From Trogon surrucura (taxonomy: Eukaryota > Chordata > Aves > Trogoniformes > Trogonidae), in contig CM036658.1 in NCBI GenBank assembly GCA_020746105.1, positions 28,793,099 through 28,857,098 of the forward strand: DNA of 64,000 nt. The letters are read 5' to 3'. Positions 26,970-36,998 of the stretch are shown piece after piece (the first letter of the stretch is position 1; every line of letters begins with the position of its first letter). A program made the position numbers and the translations under genes. Under the pieces are notes generated by a model, which was not told where the DNA came from, did not search any database, and worked only from the letters and a program-made list of their open reading frames with translations.

Positions 26970-27160
26970 AGCCATTTGGCACTCAAACTAATGTACTTTT
27001 TGGGGTATTACCCAGTTTTCATTGACTCATTTATTGCTCTTTTAATGAGTACAAAATTTAGACTTGCATTTGATTAGGGCCATCGGTTTTTCCTGCAGCT
27101 CTCCATTTGCATTTAGCTCTTGCTTATTGGTTATTTGTTAGGCATACTGTCTTTAGAAGA
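26970..27160. promoter_or_regulatory. Candidate regulatory patch with octamer and homeobox words
   Basis: Contains TTTAATGAG, TTTGATTAGG and an exact inverted octamer ATTTGCAT at 27105-27112, followed by CTTATTGGTTATTTG. No repeat recognised. Confidence 0.25.
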
Positions 27161-28397
27161 AAAACACACTGAAAAAAATATGTTGGCATCATTCAAATAA
27201 CTGGTAAGGGACACAGGCTCTTTGATTAGATGCTGCTCTGTTTTCCAGAGCCAACCTGCCTTTAGCATTTCAGTTATAGCTTTGTCCAGGGGCACTACCA
27301 TTTCAGCTCACCCTCAGCAACAAGTATTCCTAACATGCTGTTTTGTTTTAACCTAAAGATGGAAAAGGATAATGTTACCGGGGAGGCAAGAGAAAGAAAA
27401 CAGAGCTTCTTTTAGCTGACCATTCAACTGAATATTGACCAACTGTCTTCATAAGAAAGAAATAGATGGTGGTGAATAAGCTAGAGTCTAGTTTTCCAAG
27501 AAGCTCAATGATTTTCCCAAATCAATACAGCTCATCAGGCTTCAGAACAAAGGCTGCAGGAGATGTGACAGTGATGGAAGTGGCCCTGTGTTCTTTTGTG
27601 TATTAAGCACATGGGCTCATGGGGAAACAGGCCTTCTTTGGTTATTTGAGAGTTTATTCTTCTATCTGCCCAGGGATAAACCTCTAGATTAACAAAATAT
27701 ATTACAGTTGTTATTATGTGGGATGAAAAAGTTGTCTCTTTGATGGCCCAAGTCCATGGTTTCAAGCGCTGCTCCTCACTGTATGATTGCTGCTTTTCTG
27801 AATGCAGATGGGAATATGCAATGCAAGCCCAGGGAACATGTGTTTTGTTTGTGTATCATTAAAGACATAACACAGCTTTTTCAGGCTAGGGTGATGGTTG
27901 CTACTTTAAATATATGGACTTCATAATGAAGCGGCAAAGAAAAGGCATGCCATTTGAATAAAAATTGACATTACACAGAACTTAGTGAGAATCATATGTA
28001 TATGATGAACAGTTTTTTAAGCTGTTGAAGAAGCTGCTATAGTTTACCTGGCTAGACTAATGCCAACCTGTTTTAGCCACCAGCAGGGCAACATTAACTA
28101 AAATAGCAGGTTTTAGCTTCTCAGCCCTTTAACCTTTAAGCTCACTATGCCTTCGTAAAGTACTAAATTAACACCAGAGCTAAGCATCTCAAAGGTTTGT
28201 GACTGTATCAGCAGTATTTCATTATGCTTCTTTCCCTTAATGCTATCCAATCTTCTCAGCTTCATTGCTATATAGTATTTGTTCAGATAAAGTCCAGTGT
28301 CTAGGATGAGTAATTGCAGATCTGTGCTCCAGATGGTTTGATTACAGGATGTGGTTAAAGTGACTTTTCAAACATTCAGCGCAGCAGTAGGGCTCTT

Positions 28398-28470
28398 GGG
28401 GGAAAAAAAAAAAAAACAACCAACCAAAACCAAAACCCCCACCAACAAAACAAAACAAAAACCCCCACAC
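28398..28470. repeat. A/C-rich low-complexity tract
   Basis: A run of 14 A followed by CAACCAACC, AAAACC and AAACAAAAC units with C5 runs. Low complexity; its open frames on either strand are not genes. Confidence 0.8.
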
Positions 28471-29592
28471 CAGTCTTGCATTTCCAGGCCACCTGACAGT
28501 GATTACATTCTCAGCCTTGCTAATGTGGATGTCTGTTACATGTGCACCTGCTGTAGATGTAGTTAAGTTCTTGTGCCATGCTAGACAGAGAGTGTGATTA
28601 AGGCAGTAAATAAATTGTATGTCTACCAGATCAGTATTCAGTGCAGAAGACTTGACTTTATACATAGAATGTTTACTGTTAATTTTAGATTACTTTCTTG
28701 ATGGAAGCAATCAAGGAGAAACAAGCCATTTGCATTGCAAGTCTAATATAAACATTGTTCTGTTTTTTTTATGCCTGGATGAATTGCAGGTGTATATGTG
28801 GATCTGGGATTAATGATGATGTGGTGGATGTTATGAGATAAATGGATTATATTCCTCCTACTAAATTGCAATGAAAAAGCTTGAGATAATCCTGAGATTA
28901 CAGATTTTCATTTTGTGGCTTTTTGTACTTCGTACACTTTAGTTACTGTTAAAACAGCAATGCCAAATAGATAGATGTAGGATTAAAAAAATTCACAGTG
29001 GCAGATGCAGAATAAAATATGTTTAATCCATAATGGCGATACTCACTGTTGACAGATATGCTGTGGTTTGGCTATCTCAGGCATGTCTGTATTATATGTA
29101 CGTGGCAAGGCTGGGACAAAAGGCAAATGGAATTAAGTTTGTAAACAAATTTGTGGATTCACTGATCATAAAGATACCAGGAATTGATTTTGCTGTAATA
29201 TTACATGAAGTGATGATGTGATGTCTTCTCAATACTGAGAATTGCATCTTGGCCTTGAATTGCTGCTATTCCACATGAAAATTGCCACGGGAATTTGTCA
29301 TACCAAGCTTTTGAAGAAGTAATCTTATAAAGATTACTACACAGCATAATATTCTTTGGTAGATCTTCATCTAGCATCAGCAAAAGTTGTCTTAAAATGA
29401 TACTTAGAATAGTAAAGAGTGGGCAGAACTGTTAATTTTGAGCAAGTAGGGCTCTACTTATATTTAAACATAAGAGACTTTTGGTGACTGAAAAGCAAAC
29501 AAATGATTCCTAGTTTTGGAAGATCATTTAAATATTCTTCAACAAAACAGACTTTGTGCAGATCTGCTTTCTCCAGAATTTTGCAGATAGTT

Positions 29593-31448
29593 AGAATAGA
29601 ATCGTAGAACAGTTTTGGCTGGAAGAGACCTTCAAGATCATTGAGTCCAACCTTTGTCCTAGCCCTGTCAACACCACTAAATCATGTCCCTCAGCACAAC
29701 ATCTACCCTTCTCTTAAACACATCCAGGGATGGTGACTCAACCACCTCCCTGGGCAGCCTGTTCCAATGGCTGACAACCCTCTCAGTAAAGAAATTCTTC
29801 CTCATATCCAACTTGAACCCCCCCTAGCACAACCTAAGGCCATTTCCACTTGTCCTATCACTCGCCACTAGGGAGAAGAGACCAACCCCTGCCTCGCTAC
29901 AACCTCCTTTCAGGTAGCTGTAAGGCTAAACAGCGCCAGATCCATCAGCCTTTCCTCATATGAGACACTCTCCAAATCCTTTACCAGCTTGGTAGCTGCC
30001 TCTGTACCCTCTCCGGCACCTCAGTGTCCCTCTTGTAGTGAGGGGCCCAAAACTGGACACAGCACTCGAGGTGAGGCCTCACCAAAGCCGAGCCACAGGG
30101 GCATGATCACCTCCGTGCTCTTGCTGACAGCACCATTCCTGACACAGGCCAGGATGCCGTTGGCCTTCCTGGCCACCTGGGCACACTGCTGGCTCATGTT
30201 CAGCCACTGTCCACCAACACCCCCAGGTCCCTCTCTGCCTGGCAGCTCTCCAGACACTCCTCCCCAATTCTGTAGCGCTGCTGGGGGTTGTTGTGGCCGA
30301 AGGGCAGGACCTGGCATTTGGCCTTGTTGAAACTCATGATGTTGGCCTTGGCCCAGCAATCCAGCCTATCCAGATCCCTCTGGAGAGACTCCCTACCCCC
30401 TCAAGCAGATCGATACTTCCACCCAGCTTGGTGTCATCTGCAAACTTACTGAGAGTGCACTCCATCACTTTGTCCAGATCATTGATAAAAATGTTAAACA
30501 GGAGCAGCCTCAGTACTGAGCCCTTGGGGACATCACTCGTGACTGATTGCCAACTGGATTTTACTCCATTGGCCACAACTCTTTGGACTCGGCCATCTAA
30601 CCATTTTTTTAACCAGGAAAGCATATGCCCATCCAAGACAAGAGTAGTCAATTTCTCTAGGAGAATGCTGTGGGCAACAGTGTCGAATGCTTTACTAAAG
30701 TCAAGGCAGACAACATCCCCAGCCTTTCCTTCATCCAACCAGCAGGTCACCCTGTCACAGAAGGAGATCAGGTTTGTTAAGGAGGACCATGAACCCATGC
30801 TGACTGGGTCTGATCACTCTCTACTCTGCCCTGGTGAGACCACACTTGGAATACTGTGTCCAGTTTTGGGCTCCTCAATTCAAGAGAGACAGGGACCTAC
30901 TGGAGAGAGTCCAATGGAGAGCTATGAGGATGATTAAGGGACTTGAACATCTCTCCTGTGAAGAGAGACTGAGAGAACTGGGGCTGTTTAGCCTTGAAAG
31001 CAGACAGCTGAGAGGGGACCTTATTCACGTATACAAATATCTGAGGGTTGAGTTGAGTGTCAAAAGGAAGGAGACAGTCTCTTCTCAGTGGTGCCCAGCA
31101 ATACAACAAGAAATAATCGGTTTAAGTTAAAGCATAGGAAGTTCCACCTCAACATGAGGAGAAACTTCTCTGCTGTGAGGGTGATGGAGCACTGGCACAG
31201 GCTGTCTAGGGAGGTTGGAGTCTCTCCTTCTCAGGAGTCTCCTTCTATGGAGACTTTCAAAACCCACCTGGACACATTCCTGTGTGGCTGCCCTAGGGGA
31301 TCCTGCTCTGGAAGGGGGTTGTACTAGATGATCTCTAGAAGTACCTTCCAACCCCCAACATTCTGTGAGTCTGTGTGTCGCATAATGGAACACAGGATGA
31401 TAGGCTCCATCACCTTCCCTGGAACTGAAGTCAGGCTAACAGTCAAGC
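29593..31448 (-). mobile_element. Older CR1 LINE, minus strand, interrupted by a second CR1
   Basis: The 3' end is at 29593 (AGAATCGTAGAACAGTTTTGG...GAGTCCAACC). Going up in coordinate it covers the C-terminal region and then the RT core: minus-strand frame 30798-30334 shows [40 protein letters not shown] and the catalytic FADDTKLGG box. A shifted frame at 30359-30021 continues with [20 protein letters not shown]. The match stops at about 30815 at CATGCTGACTGGGTCTGATC and resumes at about 31381 (ACAGGATGATAGGCTCCATC, GAAGTCAGGCTAACAG). The gap is filled by a plus-strand CR1. Frameshifted and dead. Confidence 0.9.
30816..31380 (+). mobile_element. Younger CR1 LINE nested in the minus-strand CR1
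   Basis: Plus-strand CR1 3' portion beginning CTACTCTGCCCTGGTGAGAC. The frame 30834-31130 reads [40 protein letters not shown] and [14 protein letters not shown]. One frameshift near 31090 leads to the frame [20 protein letters not shown]...VMEHWHRLSREVGVSP. It ends TACCTTCCAACCCCCAACATTCTGTGAGTCTGTG, a CR1 tail. 5'-truncated within ORF2 after the catalytic box. Confidence 0.93.
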
Positions 31449-33054
31449 TTTTGCCCAGCTTCTCTGCTAAGAACAGAGGGAACAGCTCCTTTTACAAAAA
31501 TGCATACTCATTCAGATAACTAGTCTTTGCGTTTTCTGGGAAAATAATCTTGAACTAAACCAGATTTTTTTTTAGCAGTTGCTGTGATCTGAACACAAAA
31601 GCAGCCTCTGCTGTAAACATAGGCTTTCCAGTCTGATTGAGTAATGTCTACTTATTTGAATTTAAATGTCTTTGCTTTCTAAAGCCAGTATTTTAAAAAA
31701 CTGGGGCCTTCATTTAAGATATTAATGTGATATTTTAATTCCTAATCAAAGTTTGAATAGAAAGCACACAAATTCTTGGCTTATGTTCACTGCAGAAATC
31801 AGAGTCAAGAAAGCACAAGGATTCGTATCTGTTTAGACCAGATCCTTCAGTCTTTTGTTCTTTAGATGAAGGAACTTCTGCAAGAGTGTATCCTGTTAGA
31901 TTTGAGTAGTTCCTTATGAGCTTGATGTAGCTGCTAGAAGTGCAGTGTCAGGGTAGTCAGCATGAATGGTATGCTGGCTTGGTCCTCAAGATGTTTGGTG
32001 ATTGTGATGTTTTTACATTGGAATAGCACGTCTGCATTTGTTAGGCTGAGTTTAAAAGAGCATGGCTCTTCTTTTCAAATAGTGGACATCAAATTTAGGT
32101 AGTTCCTTTCCAAGTTGTGATGACATATGTAATTCTGTCAATTCAGTTAATAGTAAATTGCCAATTTAGTTCTGGTCTTTTTTACGCAGTCACTGAAAAG
32201 GAGGAGGAGAAAAGGAAAGAGAACAGATAATGTATCTGTATCCACAGGATTCACGAAGAGTGCTTCTTTCTGGAGATTTCTGAAATTAATTTTATTACAC
32301 ATCACTTCAGTGACATATGACCTTTCATTCTACGATGAAATCCAAGTGCAAATTGTCACAGTTATTTTGTACAGATTATTACATTATATCTATCAGATCG
32401 GTTTATGTAAAACGGTTTTGTGCTCCTCTAGGCATGCATTCGTTTTTCCTATCTTTTACTGGGTAATTTTTCATCATAAACATTGTGGTTATGAATGTGA
32501 CGAGTAAAGGAAGAAGCTCATAAAGGTACATGCACTGTGAAGGAAAACACAGAATACAGAATCCGTCTTCGTCCTAACAGGCTAATGAAATTCCCCTTGA
32601 TGTTAAAGCAGGGACTTCAGCTGACAGTGGTGAGCACTAGATTACATCTCCTATGTACTTTTGCTGGACATTAGGGCCTTTGTGTATGACCCTGCCTTGG
32701 CTAATAATGAATTTCAACAAAAAAGGTACAGATCAATGTAGATGAAACTTATAGGTAATGTGACCCCATTTTCTTGTGTTAAGACACCATTTTGTAATTG
32801 CTACACATAACACATTCACTATTTACCGTGTCTACTTCTGAATAATTAAGAGTAGCATGGGTAGCAATTTTTGAAATTTTCATTTTCTTGTTCTTGGCTG
32901 CTTTAGTTTAGGTTTGACACTGAAGACTGTGGAGGCTATTACTAATTTCATATATACTGTAACTGTGATGTAGTTTGCAAATAGAATGATAAACCAAATT
33001 AAATCAAAAAATTTATACCATTTTGGATTTTTTTTCAGTTTTTTTTGTTTGTTT

Positions 33055-33075
33055 CCCCCCACCCCCCCCCCCCCC
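33055..33075 (+). repeat. Poly-C tract
   Basis: C6-A-C14 after a T-rich stretch. Prone to length variation and sequencing error. Confidence 0.9.
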
Positions 33076-34428
33076 TTCTGTTATATCCAAATCTTGTGAA
33101 TTCTGCTTTGATAATTGGTGAAACTCCTGAGCTGACACCCTTGTTTGGTGGAAGAAACACTTGCATGTAGTCTAAGTATATTCTACTGTCTGATCCAGCC
33201 TCACAAGAACAGGATTAGATACTTGGCCAGGTTTTCTGAAGTGGAATCTTAAGAGTCCCTGTACCCTCAGGTACACTGCATTACAAGCATCTGTTTTTCT
33301 CCCACTCTTCAGTAATCGTTGCTTTAGTTTAGCACTTGGGCTTCTTTTTAAGGTGAAAATAAATCTCTCTCTTAGATGGTGTGAAACTTGTGGGTTCCTC
33401 AAGCTGTCTTTGCCTTTTCACTCTTGTTCAGGTAATGATAAATGATTGTTAGATGATGCATAATCTAATGTATAGTGTAATGCAATTGGAAGTCTCATTA
33501 CAGGGACTTCATATGACTTGACACAGCTGCAGCGAGGTTTGAATCCTTAAGTGATATGTTACTTACTTTGTAAAATGGTGGGAATACGTGGAGATCTATG
33601 ACTGGGCAAACAAGATGCTCAAAAGACGAGCTGGAACAACTTAGAGAAGCGTTAGTGCATCTATGACTGCGTGTCCAGTGTACTGAGATGCAATACTTGA
33701 AGGTGACCTGAAGACTGCTGCAGTACTATTTGTGTACTGCCCCTGAGACCATCCAGAGAAGTCTCAGCAGAGGTTCTTGTTTTGAGATTGAACTCTGTGA
33801 CAGGACAAGTATTTGGGGTCAAAGAAATCTGTAGTAGTACACCCTGATTGGGTGCAGCAAGAATAATCCTTTCTCTTCAGAAATGCATTTCTGTATAGTG
33901 TGGACTACTCACCTTTCTCACCTGTTTCCGTTTTGCAGTGCCTTGGTCTAATAAGCCTCCAGTTGTGTGTTTCCTTAGGGGTCAGTCATACTTCGTATGT
34001 TATTTATATTCTCTGCTTGACACGTTTCCAGGATAATCTTAAAAGATTAAACGAACTACTTTCACTGCTGGTTCTGTGTAATCTTACCTGTGTCTGAGTG
34101 ATGCACTGTTCATTAGGGGAAGGAAATTTATTCCTTGCCACAGTTATTCTAACACAGCATGGAGATTAATCTTCCCTCCTACTTACATACTGGAGCCTTT
34201 GGTAATACTGTAACAAACTCAATGAGATACTAAATGTAACTGACTCTGAGGGAGGAACTTACCTGCGTTTGAAGTATTGACTTTCTTACACTGGAAGATC
34301 ATTTGAATGTCTTCTAAGAATTACTGAAATGCATATTGATTTCAGCGTTTTTTATTATTATACCTAGTCTTTGCCTTCTACTTTGCCCTCTTTTGTTGAT
34401 AGGTAGCAAGCTGTCCTTAGTTCAGTTA

Positions 34429-34446
34429 TATAAATAAATAAATAAA
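34429..34446 (+). repeat. (TAAA)n repeat
   Basis: TATAAATAAATAAATAAA; four units of the tetranucleotide. Confidence 0.85.
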
Positions 34447-35029
34447 GTGCACATAGAGGTACGTAAGACTACGAATGTTGAAGATGGGAGACTTCATCTG
34501 GATCTAAAAAAACCACAACACACACACACAAAACAAGCCCCAAAGAAAACCCACCAAAATGCAACCAACGTGAAACCTAACTATTGTATTTGAAGGATAA
34601 AGGTTAACTAGCTGGGGAAAATGAATGTTACAGTTAGTTCTCCTGCAGGAACTCAGAAAGCCCTCTTTGCTGTGTACATTTAGGAGGTTGGGCACCCGCT
34701 AGTAGATGGGTGGCCCCAAGTGACTGTGGGAGATGGGCTGCACAGGACCACAGAGGTGATATTCACTGGGAGCACTGCAGAGTCACAGCTGGCCGTTAAG
34801 GAGGAAGGAAAGCATCCACGTTACCAGAGGAACACCTCATGTATCTCGTGCGCATGGCAGGCAGGAACCCAGCCCGAGGTCGCTTGCTGTGAGAACCCCC
34901 ATGGCCTCTGGCAAGGGCGCCCTCGGTGCCTCTGCTGACGCCTTCTGCTCCTCACGTTTCCCACCCACACGTCTGAGCAGGTGCCGGCCTTTCGAGACCT
35001 GATGTCGTTCCAGCACTCGAGGAAAACGT

Positions 35030-35295
35030 CTCAGTGCCAGCGGCGCCTGCTCCCCTCCCGCCCAGGGGGCGCGGGGCGCGGGTGCGGTGGGGCGACAAGC
35101 AGCGCCCCACCCCCGCCCGCCTCCGCCACCAATGGGCTCGCGGCCACGGGTGCCGCAGAGCTGGGCGCGGCCAATGAGAAGCCGCAGCCGGCGGAGGGGG
35201 CGGGCTAATGGCAGCGGGTGGCGGTGGCGCCGCGCGGGGGCCGGGGCGGCAAAGGGCCCTCAGTGGGCGGGAGCGGGGGCGGTGGTTGTCGTTCG
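35030..35295 (+). promoter_or_regulatory. CpG island, candidate internal ZNF608 promoter
   Basis: About 35 CpGs in 250 bp by hand count, against very few in the surrounding intron. CCAAT boxes are at 35129-35133 and 35171-35175. GC boxes (Sp1/KLF type) are at 35196-35206, 35265-35270 and 35275-35282. No TATA box. It lies 1.6 kb upstream of the first visible coding exon and on the same strand. Plausible roles are an alternative promoter for an N-terminally shortened ZNF608, a non-coding RNA promoter, or an enhancer CpG island. The frames 35087-35356 and 35208-35402 are GC-rich compositional frames and I do not call them genes. Confidence 0.6.
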
Positions 35296-36910
35296 AAGAG
35301 GGTTTTTGTGCTTGTTTTTTTTTTCCTCCCCACACTGCCAAGTTTGGGTTAGATAGTACGCCGTTTAACCCTACCTGCTCGTTATTCAAAGCCTTGCTCT
35401 GACCCAGGCCGTTTATCTTTCACCCCGTGTACCAGCTCGCCCCAGTATACCGAGTTGGCTGATCATAACAGCAACTTAAAACCATGAGGGGCATAAATTT
35501 AAAATCCGCCACAGAGGATTTTCAAGGAAATCCCTCCTTTCCTGGTACCCCCACTAACAACACTTCAAATACTCTCCCACTGCTAAAAGGTCCCCGAGGA
35601 AATAAGCGGCCGGTCGCGTGTTTGCTTTACCTCGGTGCAGCAGAGAGGGGAGCGTTTTAGTGCGAAATTAGGACTCGCGTTGGTGAGACAAAGCGAAAAG
35701 ACCGGCTGGGAAGGTTCTGGCGCGATGCCATTATTATATCCGTTATGCTAACGCTGCAGCTAGAACAAGGGGAGTGCGGAGGAAAAACAAGCCACGAGGC
35801 TGGCAGCTGCGAGTTAAGTGCCGTCATGCCTCTCATAAATTGGAAGCGTTCTGTGTCGTGGCTTTGCTAGGTAAAATATGGTTTTTGTTTGGGTGTGTGT
35901 TCTAATGAGAAGAGATGGTTGGTTCAATAATGCTGCTTTGCGTCTATCTGCAGAAGTTAATGAAATTAAAGGGGTCATGCTGGCTGGTCAATAAGCATGA
36001 TGATAAATTATGTGAAGAAGTGTTTGAGGACAACCAGAAAACATTTGAAAGATGTCCCCGATATGTATTTTGTTGTTACTTAGGATGTCCTGACCATGCA
36101 CGCATTCTACAGGGATAATTTGAATAAACCAAAATTACAAGTCTGCCTTGGAGGGGAGACAAATTTACATTTAATAAGAGTCGTAAGTGGGAAAGCAATT
36201 AAATTACAGTACGTTTATGAAAGATTCCCTCTTTCTGTGCATCTGTATTGCAAATCCTCTTAGCTTTACTGCATGGTTGCAGTTTTATGTCTAGTCCATT
36301 GCTTTCCAGAGAAGAAAAAGCAAGGCAAATCATACATGTTTATGTCTATATGTGCTGAACAAAACTTGCAGTGCTTATCTGTGTGTGTGTGTGTGTGTCT
36401 GGATATATGCAAATTCAAATAAATAAAAGCATCATTATCATACTGTTCAAAGCAAAGCAGATTCTTCTCAGTCACCTACTGATTTAAACACTGTAACTGG
36501 TGCTTAGTTTATGCTGGCTGGCTGCCAAGTGAAAGCAATTATGTGCAATAATAGCAAAATTAAGAGGTGAGTGTTGCTGTTTTACAGCAGGACATGGCAA
36601 AACCCATTTCCTTCTGTCAGCTGTATCTTGATTACACACACAGTCTCACAGGCACACACTCTTTCTTACACACGGACACATGTGCATGCACACACTCTTT
36701 GTCATTTGCTGTCTTTCCTGTGGGTTTTAACTTGAGGTCACTGAAACCAGAAAAGAGGAAGAGTATAAACCACAGCGTTTGAAATCAAATTAGAATGAAG
36801 CTCTCACTTTGTGGGGAAAGAGAAAAAAAAATGAAAGAAGAGCAAAGCAAAAAGCCTGCCTCGGTTATTGTTCTGACTGTGATAATACTTTGTTTTTCTC
36901 CCACTGGCAG
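35296..36910. other. Intron between the CpG island and the first visible coding exon
   Basis: Moderately CpG-containing to about 35870, then AT-rich. A donor-like CTAG|GTAAAA lies at 35870/35871. Simple repeats: (GT)n at 36381-36398 and a CA-rich stretch at about 36633-36700. The stretch 36120-36250 is rich in AATTA/TTTAATAA words and may be conserved. No certain exon. Confidence 0.5.
36381..36398 (+). repeat. (GT)n microsatellite
   Basis: Nine GT units followed by CT. A length-variable dinucleotide repeat. Confidence 0.9.
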
Positions 36911-36998
36911 GTGTCCTAGTGGTAAATGTTACATGGAGGAACAAGACTTATGTGGGAACACTGCTGGATTGCACAAAGCATGACTGGGCCCCTCCTAG
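36911..36998 (+). CDS. ZNF608: ZNF608 coding exon, conserved [16 protein letters not shown] segment
   Basis: An 88-nt exon flanked by a polypyrimidine tract plus CAG at 36908-36910 and the donor GTAGGC at 36999. It enters with one base already supplied by the previous exon, which would complete a Gly codon. It then reads [28 protein letters not shown] and the first two bases of an Arg codon. This Trp-rich block is the most conserved part shared by ZNF608 and ZNF609, probably a small folded domain cut off from its upstream half. The preceding exon (expected to end near a GIVWHETEEG-type sequence) was not found in the 36.9 kb upstream. Confidence 0.93.

Larger units (their letters stand above)
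14446..29592. other. Long intronic stretch without recognised repeats
   Basis: About 15 kb with no CR1 copy that I can see, which is notable beside the repeat-rich flanks. Contains a 27-bp tandem duplication (15143-15187), a G-quadruplex motif (19858-19878), an NRF1-type site (20767-20778), a CNE-like patch (23040-23430), a GA repeat (25041-25057), an octamer/homeobox patch (26970-27160) and an A/C-rich tract (28398-28470). No exon recognised. Confidence 0.5.
31449..35029. other. Intronic sequence with simple repeats
   Basis: No gene recognised. Contains a C tract (33055-33075), a TAAA repeat (34429-34446) and an AC repeat (about 34509-34531). The last 300 bp rise steadily in G+C towards the CpG island. 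Confidence 0.6.
1..36910 (+). other. ZNF608: Long ZNF608 intron (3' part)
   Basis: No exon coding for the missing N-terminus was found, and no open frame in the stretch resembles ZNF608 or any other protein I know. It is therefore read as a single intron at least 36.9 kb long, ending at the CAG acceptor at 36908-36910. It contains the CR1 and other repeats, the simple repeats and the candidate regulatory patches listed separately. A short non-coding exon or an unrelated non-coding RNA could be hidden here and would not be visible to me. Confidence 0.75.

Noticed and set aside
30334-30798. Reverse-transcriptase frame as an active retroelement or host gene
   Set aside because: It is part of a CR1 that is frameshifted, 5'-truncated and interrupted by another CR1.
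30293-30937. A 214-codon plus-strand frame
   Set aside because: Antisense reading of the minus-strand CR1 reverse transcriptase that runs on into the nested CR1; not a gene.
34952-35389. A 145-codon minus-strand frame and plus-strand frames across the CpG island
   Set aside because: Pro/Arg/Ala-rich translations produced by GC-rich composition. No domain, no splice support.
1-36910. Search for the ZNF608 N-terminal exons (acidic YDSGDDWEIGVGNLIIDLD-type block)
   Set aside because: No open frame with this or a related sequence was found; a large exon would have given a long frame. The N-terminus must lie upstream of the window.
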